Origin: an uncultured Opitutia bacterium
Lineage (GTDB): Bacteria; Verrucomicrobiota; Verrucomicrobiia; Opitutales; UBA953
NCBI GenBank assembly: GCA_903925205.1
Contig: CAIYEN010000156.1
Span: 1 to 45,048 of the forward strand
DNA: 45,048 nt
Reading direction: 5' to 3'
The position numbers and the translations under genes were made by a program. Positions 9,093-17,363 of this stretch are shown piece by piece; positions within the stretch are counted from its first letter, which is position 1, and each line of letters begins with the position of its first letter. Under the pieces are notes generated by a model. That model was not told where the DNA came from and made no database searches. It was given only the letters and a program-made list of their open reading frames with translations.

Positions 9093-10277
9093 ATGTACGG
9101 CCCACTCCAAGGCATCCTCGCGCAGCGCCTGAACGACGTTCGCGCCAACGGTCTCTTTAAGCAGGAGCGGCTCATCGACTCCGCCCAAGGCACGCGCGTG
9201 CGGCTGAAAGATGGCCGCGAAGTCCTCAACCTCTGCGCGAATAATTACCTCGGCCTCGCCAATCATCCCAAGGTGAAGGCCGCGGCTGCCGCGGCCTTGG
9301 AGCGGTGGGGTTACGGCTTAGCCTCCGTCCGCTTTATTTGCGGCACCCAAACACTGCACCGCGAATTAGAAGAAGCCCTCAGCGCGTTCCTCGGCACGGA
9401 AGACACGATTCTGTACTCGTCGTGTTGGGACGCCAATGGTGGCCTCTTTGAGACGATCTTAGGCCCAGAGGATGCGGTCATCTCCGACGCCCTGAACCAC
9501 GCCTCCATCATCGACGGCATCCGCCTCTGCAAGGCCCAGAAGTTCCGCTACGCCACGAACGACCTGGCCGACCTCGAGGCCAAGCTCGTGGAGGCCAAGG
9601 GCGCGCGCGTGAAGCTCATCGCGACGGACGGCGTTTTCTCGATGGACGGTTTCATCGCCCCGCTGAAGGAAATCTGCGATCTCGCCGATCAGCACGGGGC
9701 CGTCGTCATGATGGACGACTCACATGGCGTGGGGTTTCTGGGTCAGACTGGCCGTGGCACGCATGAATACCGTGGCTGCCAAGGGCGCGTGGACATTATC
9801 ACCGGGACCTTGGGCAAGGCCTTGGGCGGTGCGAGCGGGGGCTACACCTCGGGCCGCAAGGAAGTCATCGACATCCTCCGGCAGCAGAGCCGCCCCTACC
9901 TTTTCTCCAACTCCCTCGCCCCGACGATCGCGGCGACCACGCTCGCGATTCTTAAGCTATTGACCGAATCATCGGAACTACGCGATCAGCTCATGGTCAA
10001 CGCCGCTTATTGGCGCAAAGGCCTCACGGACCTTGGCTTCACGCTCCAGCCAGGCGAACACCCGATTGTCCCCGTTATGCTCGGTGATGCCGTCTTGGCC
10101 CAGAAGTTTGCCGCCGCGCTCTTGGAGCATGGCGTCTATGCCGTCGGCTTCTTCTTCCCGGTCGTCGCGCAAGGCAAGGCCCGCATCCGCACGCAGATGT
10201 CGGCCGCGCACACGCGGGCCGAACTCGATCAGGCTCTGGCGGCCTTTGCGGCGGCCAAGCGCGCCTGCGGCGCATGA
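9093..10277 (+). CDS. kbl: Glycine C-acetyltransferase (2-amino-3-ketobutyrate CoA ligase)
   Basis: This PLP enzyme cleaves 2-amino-3-ketobutyrate with CoA to glycine and acetyl-CoA. The 394-residue product is a class II alpha-oxoamine synthase: [14 protein letters not shown] near the N-terminus, [21 protein letters not shown], and the PLP lysine in [14 protein letters not shown]. Length and motifs fit Kbl closely. ATG at 9093 ([13 protein letters not shown]) is chosen because the longer frame overlaps the end of tdh and the family begins near here. With tdh it forms the two-step threonine-to-glycine pathway. Confidence 0.95.
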   Translation: MYGPLQGILAQRLNDVRANGLFKQERLIDSAQGTRVRLKDGREVLNLCANNYLGLANHPKVKAAAAAALERWGYGLASVRFICGTQTLHRELEEALSAFLGTEDTILYSSCWDANGGLFETILGPEDAVISDALNHASIIDGIRLCKAQKFRYATNDLADLEAKLVEAKGARVKLIATDGVFSMDGFIAPLKEICDLADQHGAVVMMDDSHGVGFLGQTGRGTHEYRGCQGRVDIITGTLGKALGGASGGYTSGRKEVIDILRQQSRPYLFSNSLAPTIAATTLAILKLLTESSELRDQLMVNAAYWRKGLTDLGFTLQPGEHPIVPVMLGDAVLAQKFAAALLEHGVYAVGFFFPVVAQGKARIRTQMSAAHTRAELDQALAAFAAAKRACGA

Positions 10278-10317
10278 GGGGCTTGCAGGTTGGGGAGAGT
10301 TCGTTAGCGCTGTAGGC

Positions 10318-10521
10318 ATGCCCGACCGCCAACAAGACCTCGAGGAGAAGCTCGCCTTCCTGCAGCGTCATATCGAACAGCAGGATCGCGCCTTCCTAGA
10401 ACTCTCCAAGGAAGTCTCGGCTTTGGCCGCTCGACTCGCCCGGACAGAAGCCAAGGTCACCGCCCAAGTGAGCGACGCGGACTCAGGCCCGCCGGCCGAC
10501 GAGCGCCCGCCGCACTGGTAA
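10318..10521 (+). CDS. slyX: SlyX family protein
   Basis: A 67-residue protein made mostly of one coiled coil: EEKLAFLQRHIEQQDRAFLELSKEVSALAARLARTEAKV, followed by a short polar tail that ends PPHW. The length, heptad pattern and PPHW ending (family typical: PPHY/PPHW) match SlyX. The biochemical role of SlyX is not established. ATG at 10318 follows kbl by 40 bases; the stop overlaps the spacer to the SRAP gene by only a few bases, so the two may share a transcript. Confidence 0.8.
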   Translation: MPDRQQDLEEKLAFLQRHIEQQDRAFLELSKEVSALAARLARTEAKVTAQVSDADSGPPADERPPHW

Positions 10522-10525
10522 GGCG

Positions 10526-11230
10526 ATGTGCGGCCGTGTGACGCAGTTCTCGCGCTGGGAAGAAATTGTGCGGGGCTTAGGCGCCCCGGCGGTCTCGGCC
10601 CCGCCGCGTTATAATATTTCGCCAGGCACGCCGTTGCTCAGCTTGCGCCGTGAGCAGGGCCGCTTGTTGGCCGAGCCCCTCTTCTGGGGCTTCACCCCCG
10701 CCTGGGCCGCCCCCGAGGCAGGCGAAGCCGGCCACGCGAATGCGCGCGTCGAGGGTATCTTTGAAAAGCCTACCTTTCGGGACGCAGCCCGCTTGCGGCG
10801 CTGCTTGGTGCCGGTGGATGGCTATTATGAATGGAAGACAGAGGGCCGGATGAAGCTCCCCTATTACTTTCGTGCCGCCGACGGTGGGCCCTTGGCTTTC
10901 GCCGGACTTTGGTCGCTCCAAGTCGTGCCAGGCGCCCCCCCGCGTCGGTCGTTATGCCTCCTCACGGTCGCACCGAATCGTGAAGCGGGTGAAGTCCATT
11001 CGCGGATGCCGGTCCTCTTGCCGCCCGAGCTCCGTCAAGATTGGCTATCGGAGCGCGCCCTCGACCCCGCTGCCTTCGCCGCCTTTACCCAGACGGCGCC
11101 AGATCGGAGTCTCACGATGCAGCGCGTCTCGGCCGATGTGAATCGAGTCAGCATCGACCAGCCGCATTTGGTTGAGCCGTTACGTGGCGCCACTGACCAA
11201 CCCGATTTCCTAGGGGATTTACTTGGCTGA
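10526..11230 (+). CDS. SOS response-associated peptidase (SRAP/YedK/HMCES family)
   Basis: SRAP proteins crosslink to abasic sites in single-stranded DNA through the alpha-amino group of the cysteine at position 2. The 234-residue product begins MCGRVTQFS, exposing Cys2 after removal of Met1. It carries the family landmarks: YNISPGTPLL, LFWGFTPAWA, NARVEGIFEKPTFRDA, LVPVDGYYEWK with the active-site Glu, AFAGLW, and HSRMPVLLP with the active-site His. A short AAGG sits just before ATG at 10526. The neighbours give no SOS context and I see no LexA-type site. Confidence 0.93.
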   Translation: MCGRVTQFSRWEEIVRGLGAPAVSAPPRYNISPGTPLLSLRREQGRLLAEPLFWGFTPAWAAPEAGEAGHANARVEGIFEKPTFRDAARLRRCLVPVDGYYEWKTEGRMKLPYYFRAADGGPLAFAGLWSLQVVPGAPPRRSLCLLTVAPNREAGEVHSRMPVLLPPELRQDWLSERALDPAAFAAFTQTAPDRSLTMQRVSADVNRVSIDQPHLVEPLRGATDQPDFLGDLLG

Positions 11231-11260
11231 CTTTAAGAATTAAGGTACAAACTTTTCTGG

Positions 11261-11662
11261 ATGCCCTCGCCCCTGCAGTCGCCTAAAATCGTCCCCAAGC
11301 CCTGGGGGCGCGAAATTTGGTACGCCGATCAACCCGCTTACGCGGGCAAGGTCTTGGAAATCACTGCCGGAAAACGGCTGAGCCTGCAGTATCATGAACG
11401 AAAAACGGAGACCCTTTACCTGCTCTCTGGCCGGGTAACGGTGACCTACCGTCCTTTGGGTGCGACGGAAACGCCTTCCGCCAACAGCGTGAGTTCGGAA
11501 CATGAGTACCTTTGGGAGCCTGGCGCGGTGCTGCATATTCCCGCGCGCACGATTCATCGCTTTCAGGCGATTACGGATGCGGTCTTGCTGGAAGTTTCGA
11601 CGCCGGATCTCACGGATGTCATCCGCCTGCAGGATGACTTTGCTCGACCTGCACGGGATTAA
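11261..11662 (+). CDS. Cupin-type mannose-6-phosphate isomerase-like protein
   Basis: A 133-residue single-domain cupin. PKPWGREIWYADQPAYAGKVLEI and LSLQYHERKTETLYLLSGRVTV contain the cupin metal site (His, Glu and a later His in IPARTIHRFQA). This arrangement is typical of the C-terminal type II mannose-6-phosphate isomerase/mannose-1-phosphate guanylyltransferase module found as a stand-alone protein. It probably binds a phosphorylated sugar or a sugar nucleotide. The next gene encodes a ROK sugar kinase 17 bases downstream, so a joint role in sugar-phosphate metabolism is plausible. The exact reaction is not assignable. Confidence 0.82.
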   Translation: MPSPLQSPKIVPKPWGREIWYADQPAYAGKVLEITAGKRLSLQYHERKTETLYLLSGRVTVTYRPLGATETPSANSVSSEHEYLWEPGAVLHIPARTIHRFQAITDAVLLEVSTPDLTDVIRLQDDFARPARD

Positions 11663-11679
11663 GCCCCTAATGAAGGGGC

Positions 11680-12642
11680 ATGCGTAAAGTCCTCGCTTTC
11701 GATCTCGGTGGTACGAAGTTCGCATTCGGCGTCGTCGCCGAAGATGGCACCGTCCTAGGCTCGGGCCGCGTCGAGACCTGGGCGGAGAAGGGCGCCGCCC
11801 AAGCGGTCTCGCGCGTCGCCGCGGCCGCCCACCAACTCTTGGCTGAGCTTAAGCTGCAGCCTGCCGACCTGTGCGCCATCGGCATCGCCTCCCCCGGCCC
11901 CCTCGACACGGCCCGGGGCTGCGTGGATGGCTCGCCCAACCTCCCAGGCTGGACGGGTTATTCCATCGAAGGTGAACTGAGCCAGTCCTTCGGCGGTCTC
12001 CCCGCTCGCATCGACAATGACTGTAACGCCGCCGCGCTCGGCGAGTACCTTTTCGGTGCCGGCAAGGGTAAGAAGAACGTCGTCTATATCACCATCTCCA
12101 CGGGCATCGGCGGCGGCGCCGTCATCGATGGCCGCCTCATGCGTGGTGCCAACGGCAACGCGGCTGAACTCGGCCACATTCCGCTGACCATGGATGGCCC
12201 GCGCTGCGGTTGCGGCAACCAGGGCTGCTGGGAGGCCTACGCTTCCGGCACGGCCATCGCGCGCCGTACCCGCGAAGCCCTGTCCGCCGGGCGCGCTTCG
12301 AGCATCACCGGTTTTGCTGGGAGCATCGAGCAAGTCACGACGCACCACCTCTTCCAGGCCCTGACGCAGAAAGACCCGCTCGCTACGGAAATCTGGGAGC
12401 AGTCCATCGATTACCTCGGCCGCGGCCTCGGGGCCGTCATCAATACCTTTAACCCGGACGTCATCGTGGTCGGGGGTGGGGTAACCGCCGCCGGCGACGC
12501 GCTCTTCATCCCGATGCGCGCCAAGGCCAATAGCTACGCGTTCCCACGTCTGGCCGCCGTTTGTACCATCGTGCCAGCGGCGCTGGGCGGAAATGTCGGG
12601 GTCGTCGGTGCCGCCGCCTGCGCCTTCGAGGCCGCAGTCTAA
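11680..12642 (+). CDS. ROK family sugar kinase (glucokinase-like)
   Basis: ROK kinases phosphorylate glucose, fructose, allose or amino sugars with ATP. The 320-residue product begins with the phosphate-binding FDLGGTKFAFGVV. It has ASPGPLD, DNDCNAAALGEY with the catalytic Asp, and STGIGGGAVIDG. The ROK zinc signature follows: GHIPLTMDGPRCGCGNQGCWEAYASG, one His plus the cysteine cluster, which separates it from repressor-type members that carry an added HTH. No DNA-binding domain is present. An AAGGGG lies just before ATG at 11680, one of the few Shine-Dalgarno-like leaders here. The sugar substrate is unclear. Confidence 0.9.
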   Translation: MRKVLAFDLGGTKFAFGVVAEDGTVLGSGRVETWAEKGAAQAVSRVAAAAHQLLAELKLQPADLCAIGIASPGPLDTARGCVDGSPNLPGWTGYSIEGELSQSFGGLPARIDNDCNAAALGEYLFGAGKGKKNVVYITISTGIGGGAVIDGRLMRGANGNAAELGHIPLTMDGPRCGCGNQGCWEAYASGTAIARRTREALSAGRASSITGFAGSIEQVTTHHLFQALTQKDPLATEIWEQSIDYLGRGLGAVINTFNPDVIVVGGGVTAAGDALFIPMRAKANSYAFPRLAAVCTIVPAALGGNVGVVGAAACAFEAAV

Positions 12643-12645
12643 TTT

Positions 12646-14049
12646 ATGCTCGCCCTCACCGCTTTCCTGTTGGCCGTCACGCTGCCACCGGAAACGGCGG
12701 CTTATGCCGAGGCCGGGTATGACTTCGGGGCCGACTTGCCGAAGTCGCCCACGGCGACGTGTTCGGTCGCTGATTTTGGCGCGAAGCCGAACGACAAGCT
12801 GGATGACACCGATGCCTTTGAGAAAGCCCTCGAGAAGGGGGGCGTGATTTCCATTCCGGCGGGTGAGTTCACCCTTTCTCGCCGGCTCTACGTGCGTAAG
12901 CCCGGCACGGTCATCCTCGGCGCGGGTGCGACCAAGACGCGCCTCCGCTTCACGAAGTCCTTGGAGGACCTGGAACCGAGCCCGACCAAAAACACGGGCG
13001 GTAAAGAGACGACGCGATGGTCTTGGATCGGCGGTCTGTTGACCTTCCAGGGCACCAGCCGTAACGGCAGCTCCCAGGCCCTGGCGCCAGCCAAGCGCGG
13101 CGACACGAAAGTAACCTTGCGTGCCGCCAGCACGTTCAAGGCCGGCCAAGAAGTCGTCCTCACTTTGCAGGGCGGCGGCGATAAACTGGTCCGTCACATA
13201 TACGCGGGCGACCCGGGCAAGGCCTCTAAACTGAAGCCGCCGGCCCAGGTGGAGATGGCCGCGCGCATCGCCTCCGTGGAGGGGATGGTCGTGACCCTGA
13301 ACGCGCCCTTGTTGGTCGATTTACCCGAGGACTTATCGCCGACCATCGCTGATGCCGGGGCGCGCGATGATTACGGGCTGCGTGGCGTCGGCTTCGTCTT
13401 GGTGGCATCGGCGTACCATGGGCATTTTAAGGAAGACGGCTGGAACCCGCTCGAATTCCACGACGTCCATCACGGCTGGATGGAGGACCTCCTGTTCAGC
13501 GGCGTCGACAGTGGTCCCTTCATTTCCGGGTCACATGTGACGGTCCGCCATGTGCTCCTCGAAGCGGGTCGACCGGTTGGCCCCGGCGGTTTCATCGGGC
13601 ACCACGGCATCACTTTCGCCGGGCAAGCGCATCGCCTGGAAGAGTTCGAGTTCAAGGCGCGCTTTCACCATGACGTCAGTTTTAGTCCGTGGACCAATGG
13701 TAACGTCGTTCGGGCCGGCACGGGCGTCGACCTCACCTTGGATTTCCATAAGCAGGGTCCTTTTGCGAACCTCATCACCAATGTGACCTCGGCGAATGGG
13801 GCCAACTTCTTCGCGTGCGGCGGCGGCGATGACCTGGGCCTTGATGCGGGCGCTTGGAATATCTTTTGGAATCTGAAAGGCCGGAAGGGTATCGGTGCGC
13901 CATCCCCGGAGTTCTGCCCCGCGCAGACGACTTTCGTCGGCGTCGACATGAAGCTCCCGCGGGGCTCGCCGTTGAAAGCGCAGTTGCTGAAGGCCGGGGA
14001 GCCCGTTGATCTTTGGTTGGCCGCCCGCGCCAAGCCGCCCGCCCGCTGA
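12646..14049 (+). CDS. Secreted pectate-lyase-fold (right-handed beta-helix) protein
   Basis: A 467-residue protein with a short hydrophobic N-terminal signal (LALTAFLLAVTLP), so export is likely. The segment SVADFGAKPNDKLDDTDAFEKAL, then ISIPAGEFTLSRRLYV and GTVILGAGATKTRLRF, is the typical start of the pectate_lyase_3 beta-helix. Later parts carry many short strand-turn repeats with histidines (FHDVHHGWMEDLLFSG, VTVRHVLLEAG). Such proteins bind or cleave polysaccharides. I cannot identify catalytic residues with certainty, so the activity is open. It begins 4 bases after the ROK kinase and overlaps the glycosyltransferase start by one base. Confidence 0.78.
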   Translation: MLALTAFLLAVTLPPETAAYAEAGYDFGADLPKSPTATCSVADFGAKPNDKLDDTDAFEKALEKGGVISIPAGEFTLSRRLYVRKPGTVILGAGATKTRLRFTKSLEDLEPSPTKNTGGKETTRWSWIGGLLTFQGTSRNGSSQALAPAKRGDTKVTLRAASTFKAGQEVVLTLQGGGDKLVRHIYAGDPGKASKLKPPAQVEMAARIASVEGMVVTLNAPLLVDLPEDLSPTIADAGARDDYGLRGVGFVLVASAYHGHFKEDGWNPLEFHDVHHGWMEDLLFSGVDSGPFISGSHVTVRHVLLEAGRPVGPGGFIGHHGITFAGQAHRLEEFEFKARFHHDVSFSPWTNGNVVRAGTGVDLTLDFHKQGPFANLITNVTSANGANFFACGGGDDLGLDAGAWNIFWNLKGRKGIGAPSPEFCPAQTTFVGVDMKLPRGSPLKAQLLKAGEPVDLWLAARAKPPAR

Positions 14050-14777
14050 TGCGCATTTCCGTCATCATCCCGGCGTTCAACGAGGAGCGGCTGTTACCGC
14101 TCACGTTATCCGCGGTGGCGGCGGCCGTGCAGGCCTTCCAGGCGCGGGGCTGGGCGCACGAAGTCGTGGTCTGCGATAATAACTCTACCGATCGGACCGC
14201 GGACCTCGCGCGGGCGGCCGGGGCGACGGTCGTGTTTGAGCCCATCAACCAGATTGGCCGGGCCCGCGACGCCGGCGCCCGCGTCGCCACGGGCGACTGG
14301 TTTATTTTCATTGATGCGGACTCTTGGCCGTCGGCGGAATTATTTACGGATATCGCCGACCACATTGCCGCGGGCCGATATCTCGGGGGCGGCAGTACCG
14401 TGGCGCTCGAGGCCGGCACGCCCTTCTTCGCCCGGTTTTTCTGCGGCTGCTGGAACACGGTGAGTCGCCTGGCCCGCTGGGCGGCGGGCTCGTGTGTTTG
14501 GGTCGAGGCCGCGGCGTTCCGCGAAGCGGGCGGCTTTGGCACGGAATTCTACGCGGGGGAGGAAGTCTTCCTGAGTCGCCGTTTGCATAAGATCGCCCGG
14601 ACTCGCCGGCTAAAGTTCCGCGTGCTGGCCGCGCACCCGTTGGCGACTTCCTCGCGCAAGCTCAAGCTCTATACTTTTACCGAATCTGTGCGCTTCTTCG
14701 GCCGGATGTTCTTCAGCGCCGGCCGTGCGGCCAAAGACCCGCAAGCCTGCCACCTTTGGTACGACGGACGACGCTGA
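14049..14777 (+). CDS. Glycosyltransferase family 2
   Basis: A 242-residue GT-A fold glycosyltransferase. ISVIIPAFNEERLLPLTL at the start binds the nucleotide sugar, VVCDNNSTDRTADLA is the second conserved segment, and FIDADSWP contains the DXD-like metal motif. FYAGEEVFLSRRL supplies the acidic ED-type position. No transmembrane helix is visible, so it is a soluble or peripheral enzyme. The TGATG overlap with the preceding secreted beta-helix gene suggests translational coupling. Acceptor and donor are unknown. Confidence 0.88.
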   Translation: MRISVIIPAFNEERLLPLTLSAVAAAVQAFQARGWAHEVVVCDNNSTDRTADLARAAGATVVFEPINQIGRARDAGARVATGDWFIFIDADSWPSAELFTDIADHIAAGRYLGGGSTVALEAGTPFFARFFCGCWNTVSRLARWAAGSCVWVEAAAFREAGGFGTEFYAGEEVFLSRRLHKIARTRRLKFRVLAAHPLATSSRKLKLYTFTESVRFFGRMFFSAGRAAKDPQACHLWYDGRR

Positions 14778-14780
14778 GCG

Positions 14781-15443
14781 TCAGAGCCGCCCGTGTTTCC
14801 AGGCGGGAATCGGGAAAGACGTCACCCGGTCGGAGGCGACTTCGACTGGATCCCGCGGGCGCAGGGCTTCCGCTTGGTCCGGGGTCACGACTGGATAGTG
14901 GCGGGCGGCCGTGATGCGGTCGGCGACTTCCCAGCACTGGTCCAGGTTGTTCACCCATTTTTCGGCCGGGAGTTTGCTGAGGTCAAACGGCCGCGAATAA
15001 CTCCGCAGCGTTTTGCGCGGGCCTTTCGCGTATTCGTGGAAGTAGGACATCACGAGTTCGCGGACGCTGTGATAGATGGGGTCACGCCACCGCAAGCAGA
15101 CGTAGTTCGTCTTCGAAATGGCGCCCCAGCAGCCGTTGACCTTAAACGGCGCGATGACGTGGTCCATGTCTTGGTGCGCCGAGAGGTCGATGAGCAGGGG
15201 CGGGTGGCCTTGGAGCCAGAGGGCGAAGGCCGCGATCATCGCGCCTTCGATGCAGTGCGCACAGTTCGCAGAGAGGGCCGCCTGCACCGAGCGGGCCGTA
15301 TCGCCGTCGGGTTCGAAGTTTTGCGGGAACTTGGCCAAGAAGTCTTGGATCTTCTGCGGGGTCGTCAGGCCCGCGAGCTGCTTGGCCTGCCGAAGCGGGA
15401 GGCCGCGGCGTTGGGCCAAGCGGATGCGGGCAGGGGACGGCAT
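14781..15443 (-). CDS. Unrecognised protein with possible transglutaminase-like Cys/His core
   Basis: I do not recognise the family with confidence. The 220-residue product is soluble, rich in aromatic residues and has no signal peptide. The stretch SANCAHCIEGAMIAAFALW (Cys61 and Cys64), followed by DLSAHQDMDHVIAPF (His90 and His95) and NGCWGAISKTNY, is laid out like the Cys-x-His order of a papain/transglutaminase-like core: a Cys at the start of a helix and a His on a following strand. The rest (LRWRDPIYHSVRELVMSYFHEY) is unfamiliar. It is convergent with the glycosyltransferase (3-base gap) and divergent from the FmdB gene. Confidence 0.7.
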   Translation of the reverse strand: MPSPARIRLAQRRGLPLRQAKQLAGLTTPQKIQDFLAKFPQNFEPDGDTARSVQAALSANCAHCIEGAMIAAFALWLQGHPPLLIDLSAHQDMDHVIAPFKVNGCWGAISKTNYVCLRWRDPIYHSVRELVMSYFHEYAKGPRKTLRSYSRPFDLSKLPAEKWVNNLDQCWEVADRITAARHYPVVTPDQAEALRPRDPVEVASDRVTSFPIPAWKHGRL

Positions 15444-15552
15444 GACGACCCCTCCACCTTAAGCACGCCGCCGAGCACGCTCAAGGCGTATCCCAGCGCG
15501 GGGTCTTTCGGATTGGCAGCGGCCCGTGGGTGCCTATCAACAGGGCACCTTC

Positions 15553-15765
15553 ATGCCACTCTTCGACTTCCATTGCGCCGCTTGCGGGAAAGATTTCGAG
15601 CTACTCGTCCGGTCGACCAAGGAAAAGCCGGCCTGCCCCCATTGCGCCTCCGAGCAGGTCGAGAAGCAGCTCGCCCTGGTGGCGGTCAAAGGGCTGAAGT
15701 CTGACCACGTCCACACCAACGCCTGTGGTTGCGGCAAGGCTCCGGGATCCTGCGGCACCAACTAA
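15553..15765 (+). CDS. FmdB-type zinc ribbon protein
   Basis: A 70-residue protein with the regulatory FmdB/CxxC_CXXC_SSSS zinc ribbon: MPLFDFHCAACGKDFELL (Cys8, Cys11) and PACPHC (Cys28, Cys31) form a four-cysteine metal site. The glycine/cysteine-rich tail (ACGCGKAPGSCG) could hold further metal. Family proteins are small and of unproven function. ATG at 15553 is chosen since the family always begins MP-x-(F/Y)-(D/E)-(F/Y); the upstream in-frame GTG adds nine residues without similarity. It ends one base before the M50 protease gene. Confidence 0.85.
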   Translation: MPLFDFHCAACGKDFELLVRSTKEKPACPHCASEQVEKQLALVAVKGLKSDHVHTNACGCGKAPGSCGTN

Positions 15766-15766
15766 G

Positions 15767-16456
15767 ATGGATTTTTCCCCCGAGCACCTGCGCTGGTCCC
15801 TGCTGCAGCTCATTCTTTTGGTCGTCTCGATTGGCCTGCACGAGTTTGGGCACGCCTGGGTTGCCGACCTCCGGGGGGACCCCTTGCCACGCCTCCAGGG
15901 CCGCGTGACCTTAAACCCCTTGGCCCATGCCGACCCCATTGGGACGCTGTTAATCCCCGGCATCATGATCTTCTTCAGCCCCGGCTTTGGCCTCATCGGC
16001 TGGGGTAAGCCCGTCCAAATCTCCCTGCCTAATCCCGCCACCCGCCGGATGGATGATATCCTGATTACCTTGGCTGGCCCAGCGATGAACTTGGTCCTAT
16101 GCCTCGTCTTGGCCTTTATCGGTGTGGTCATGGACGTGTCTTGGGCTAATCCGGCGACGCACAACCTCGGTAGGTTCCTCGTCCTCGGTATGCTGATGAA
16201 CGTGGGGCTACTCTGCTTCAACCTCATCCCTATCCCGCCCTTGGACGGCTCCAGAGTCCTTTACCGCCTCGGGGTCTATTCCTTGGAGTTCTTCACGATG
16301 CTGAGCCGCTACAGTTTCATCATCCTGATTATCCTGATTAACCTCCCTGGGTTTGGGCGAATGATCTGGACGCTGGAGAGCTTCATTTTGACCCCGATTC
16401 TTGCCGCTCTGCCGTTGGGGTTCCAGGAGCTGTTCCTGCAGGTGCTTCGCCGATAG
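15767..16456 (+). CDS. Site-2 protease family (M50) membrane metalloprotease
   Basis: A 229-residue polytopic protease of the SpoIVFB/S2P-like M50 family that cuts within membranes. The zinc motif is HEFGH at residues 25-29, in the first hydrophobic helix. RVTLNPLAHADPIGTLLIPG and the second active-site motif NLIPIPPLDGSRVLYRL, with the third metal ligand Asp, follow in order. At least four membrane segments are visible. The natural substrate is unknown. It starts one base after the FmdB stop, so the two are probably co-transcribed; a RodZ-like gene follows after 48 bases. Confidence 0.9.
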   Translation: MDFSPEHLRWSLLQLILLVVSIGLHEFGHAWVADLRGDPLPRLQGRVTLNPLAHADPIGTLLIPGIMIFFSPGFGLIGWGKPVQISLPNPATRRMDDILITLAGPAMNLVLCLVLAFIGVVMDVSWANPATHNLGRFLVLGMLMNVGLLCFNLIPIPPLDGSRVLYRLGVYSLEFFTMLSRYSFIILIILINLPGFGRMIWTLESFILTPILAALPLGFQELFLQVLRR

Positions 16457-16504
16457 CCCTAGCCGAGGCTTGCCTATTTTTGGCCCAAGGCTGAAGGTGG
16501 GGGC

Positions 16505-16900
16505 ATGCAGACCCTTGGTGAACGACTTCAGGAAGCGCGTCAGCGCTTGGGCGTGACTTTGCGCGAGGCCGCGGAATTCACAAAAATCCGGACCGACTAC
16601 CTCCAAGCGATGGAGGCCAACCAGTTCGAATCCATTCCTTTAGCCGAAGTCTACAAGCGTGGCTTCGTGAAGGTCTACGCTCGCTACCTTCGTCTCGATG
16701 ACGAGAAGGCCTGTTCTGATTTCAATACGCATCACTCCGTGCGCGCCGCGCGCCGGCCGCTCGATGCTGCCGGCCAGGAAGAAGAAGTGCCCTTTGAACC
16801 TGTCGAAGGCGCAAGCCTCACGGTCAACCGCGACACCATCATTTGGATTGTGCTCGGGGTGGCGTTGACCGCGTTGTTCGCCTGGGTGTTTTTTCGCTAA
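16505..16900 (+). CDS. rodZ: RodZ-like HTH and membrane anchor (N-terminal part; probable frameshift at its end)
   Basis: RodZ links the MreB cytoskeleton to the cell-wall elongation machinery. This 131-residue product has the RodZ-type N-terminal helix-turn-helix (TLGERLQEARQRLGVTLREAAEFTKIRTDYLQAME), the conserved YKRGFVKVYARYL, a linker and one transmembrane helix at about residues 111-130 (TIIWIVLGVALTALFAWVFF). It then stops at once. Full RodZ continues into a periplasmic beta domain, and such a domain is encoded directly downstream in the -1 frame (16888-17319), so this is likely the front half of one gene. An AAGGTGG leader precedes ATG at 16505. Confidence 0.85.
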   Translation: MQTLGERLQEARQRLGVTLREAAEFTKIRTDYLQAMEANQFESIPLAEVYKRGFVKVYARYLRLDDEKACSDFNTHHSVRAARRPLDAAGQEEEVPFEPVEGASLTVNRDTIIWIVLGVALTALFAWVFFR

Positions 16901-17319
16901 GCTCGTCCGCTGGGACGAGCCAACCCCCGCAGTCGAAGAAAGCGTCGCCCGTCGTCTTGGTCGGACGACCGCATCTGGTTGGGATCACGGCCTTACAGAG
17001 CGGCACGAGTTGCCTCGTTCGTGAAACTAATTCCGGCGAAATCCGCTACAATCAAGTCCTCGGCGTCCGGGGTAAGGAAATCTTGGTCACGGTGAAGGGG
17101 GCCTTCTCGGTGACTTCTAATGCGATTGAGAACCTCACGGTCACCATCGACGGATTCCCTTATAAGCCGGAGGAGGAGGTCTATGGTCGGCAGATGGCTA
17201 CGTTTAAAGACGTCGATTCGGTGCCCCCGCCCCAGTCCCCGCCGCCGAGTAAGTCGGCCCCAGCGAAGACCGTCCCCGCCAAGGCTGCTCCGACGAAGGC
17301 GCCCGTCCGTTCCCGTTGA
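16888..17319 (+). pseudogene. RodZ periplasmic domain in the -1 frame, lacking its own start
   Basis: Reading on in frame -1 from the T-run at 16889-16894 gives SLSSSAGTSQPPQSKKA and then a ~80-residue beta domain. That domain (VGITALQSGTSCLVRETNSG, then VLGVRGKEILVTVKGAFSV and NLTVTIDGFPYKP) resembles the RodZ C-terminal DUF4115 domain. A lysine/alanine/proline-rich tail follows. There is no plausible start codon or signal peptide of its own: the first candidate is a TTG inside the HTH gene, so it cannot easily be an independent secreted protein. It is therefore read as the second half of the rodZ-like gene, separated by a frameshift, a sequencing error, or programmed slippage. Confidence 0.65.
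16889..16894 (+). other. Six-T homopolymer at the frame switch of the rodZ-like gene
   Basis: Six consecutive T (GTG TTT TTT CGC TAA in the first frame) sit at the end of the transmembrane helix, two codons before the stop. One extra T would fuse the upstream frame to the periplasmic domain frame without a gap in the expected architecture. A length error, a true indel, or ribosomal/polymerase slippage would all act here. Confidence 0.6.
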
Positions 17320-17363
17320 GGGGCAACGTTTGAGCCGCTGTTGACCGCGGCGGGCCGGCGGGT

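Noticed and set aside
11231-11260. ACTTTAA-GAA-TTAAGGT before the cupin gene considered as an operator
   Set aside because: Arms are short, A/T-rich and mismatched, so chance is a sufficient explanation.
11755-13197. 480-codon minus-strand open frame over the ROK kinase and beta-helix genes
   Set aside because: It spans two clear plus-strand genes and their junction; composition is that of an antisense shadow.
14763-14790. Short palindrome GACGCTGAGCGTC at the convergent end of the glycosyltransferase
   Set aside because: The loop would be a single base and there is no T-run, so it is too weak to call as a terminator.
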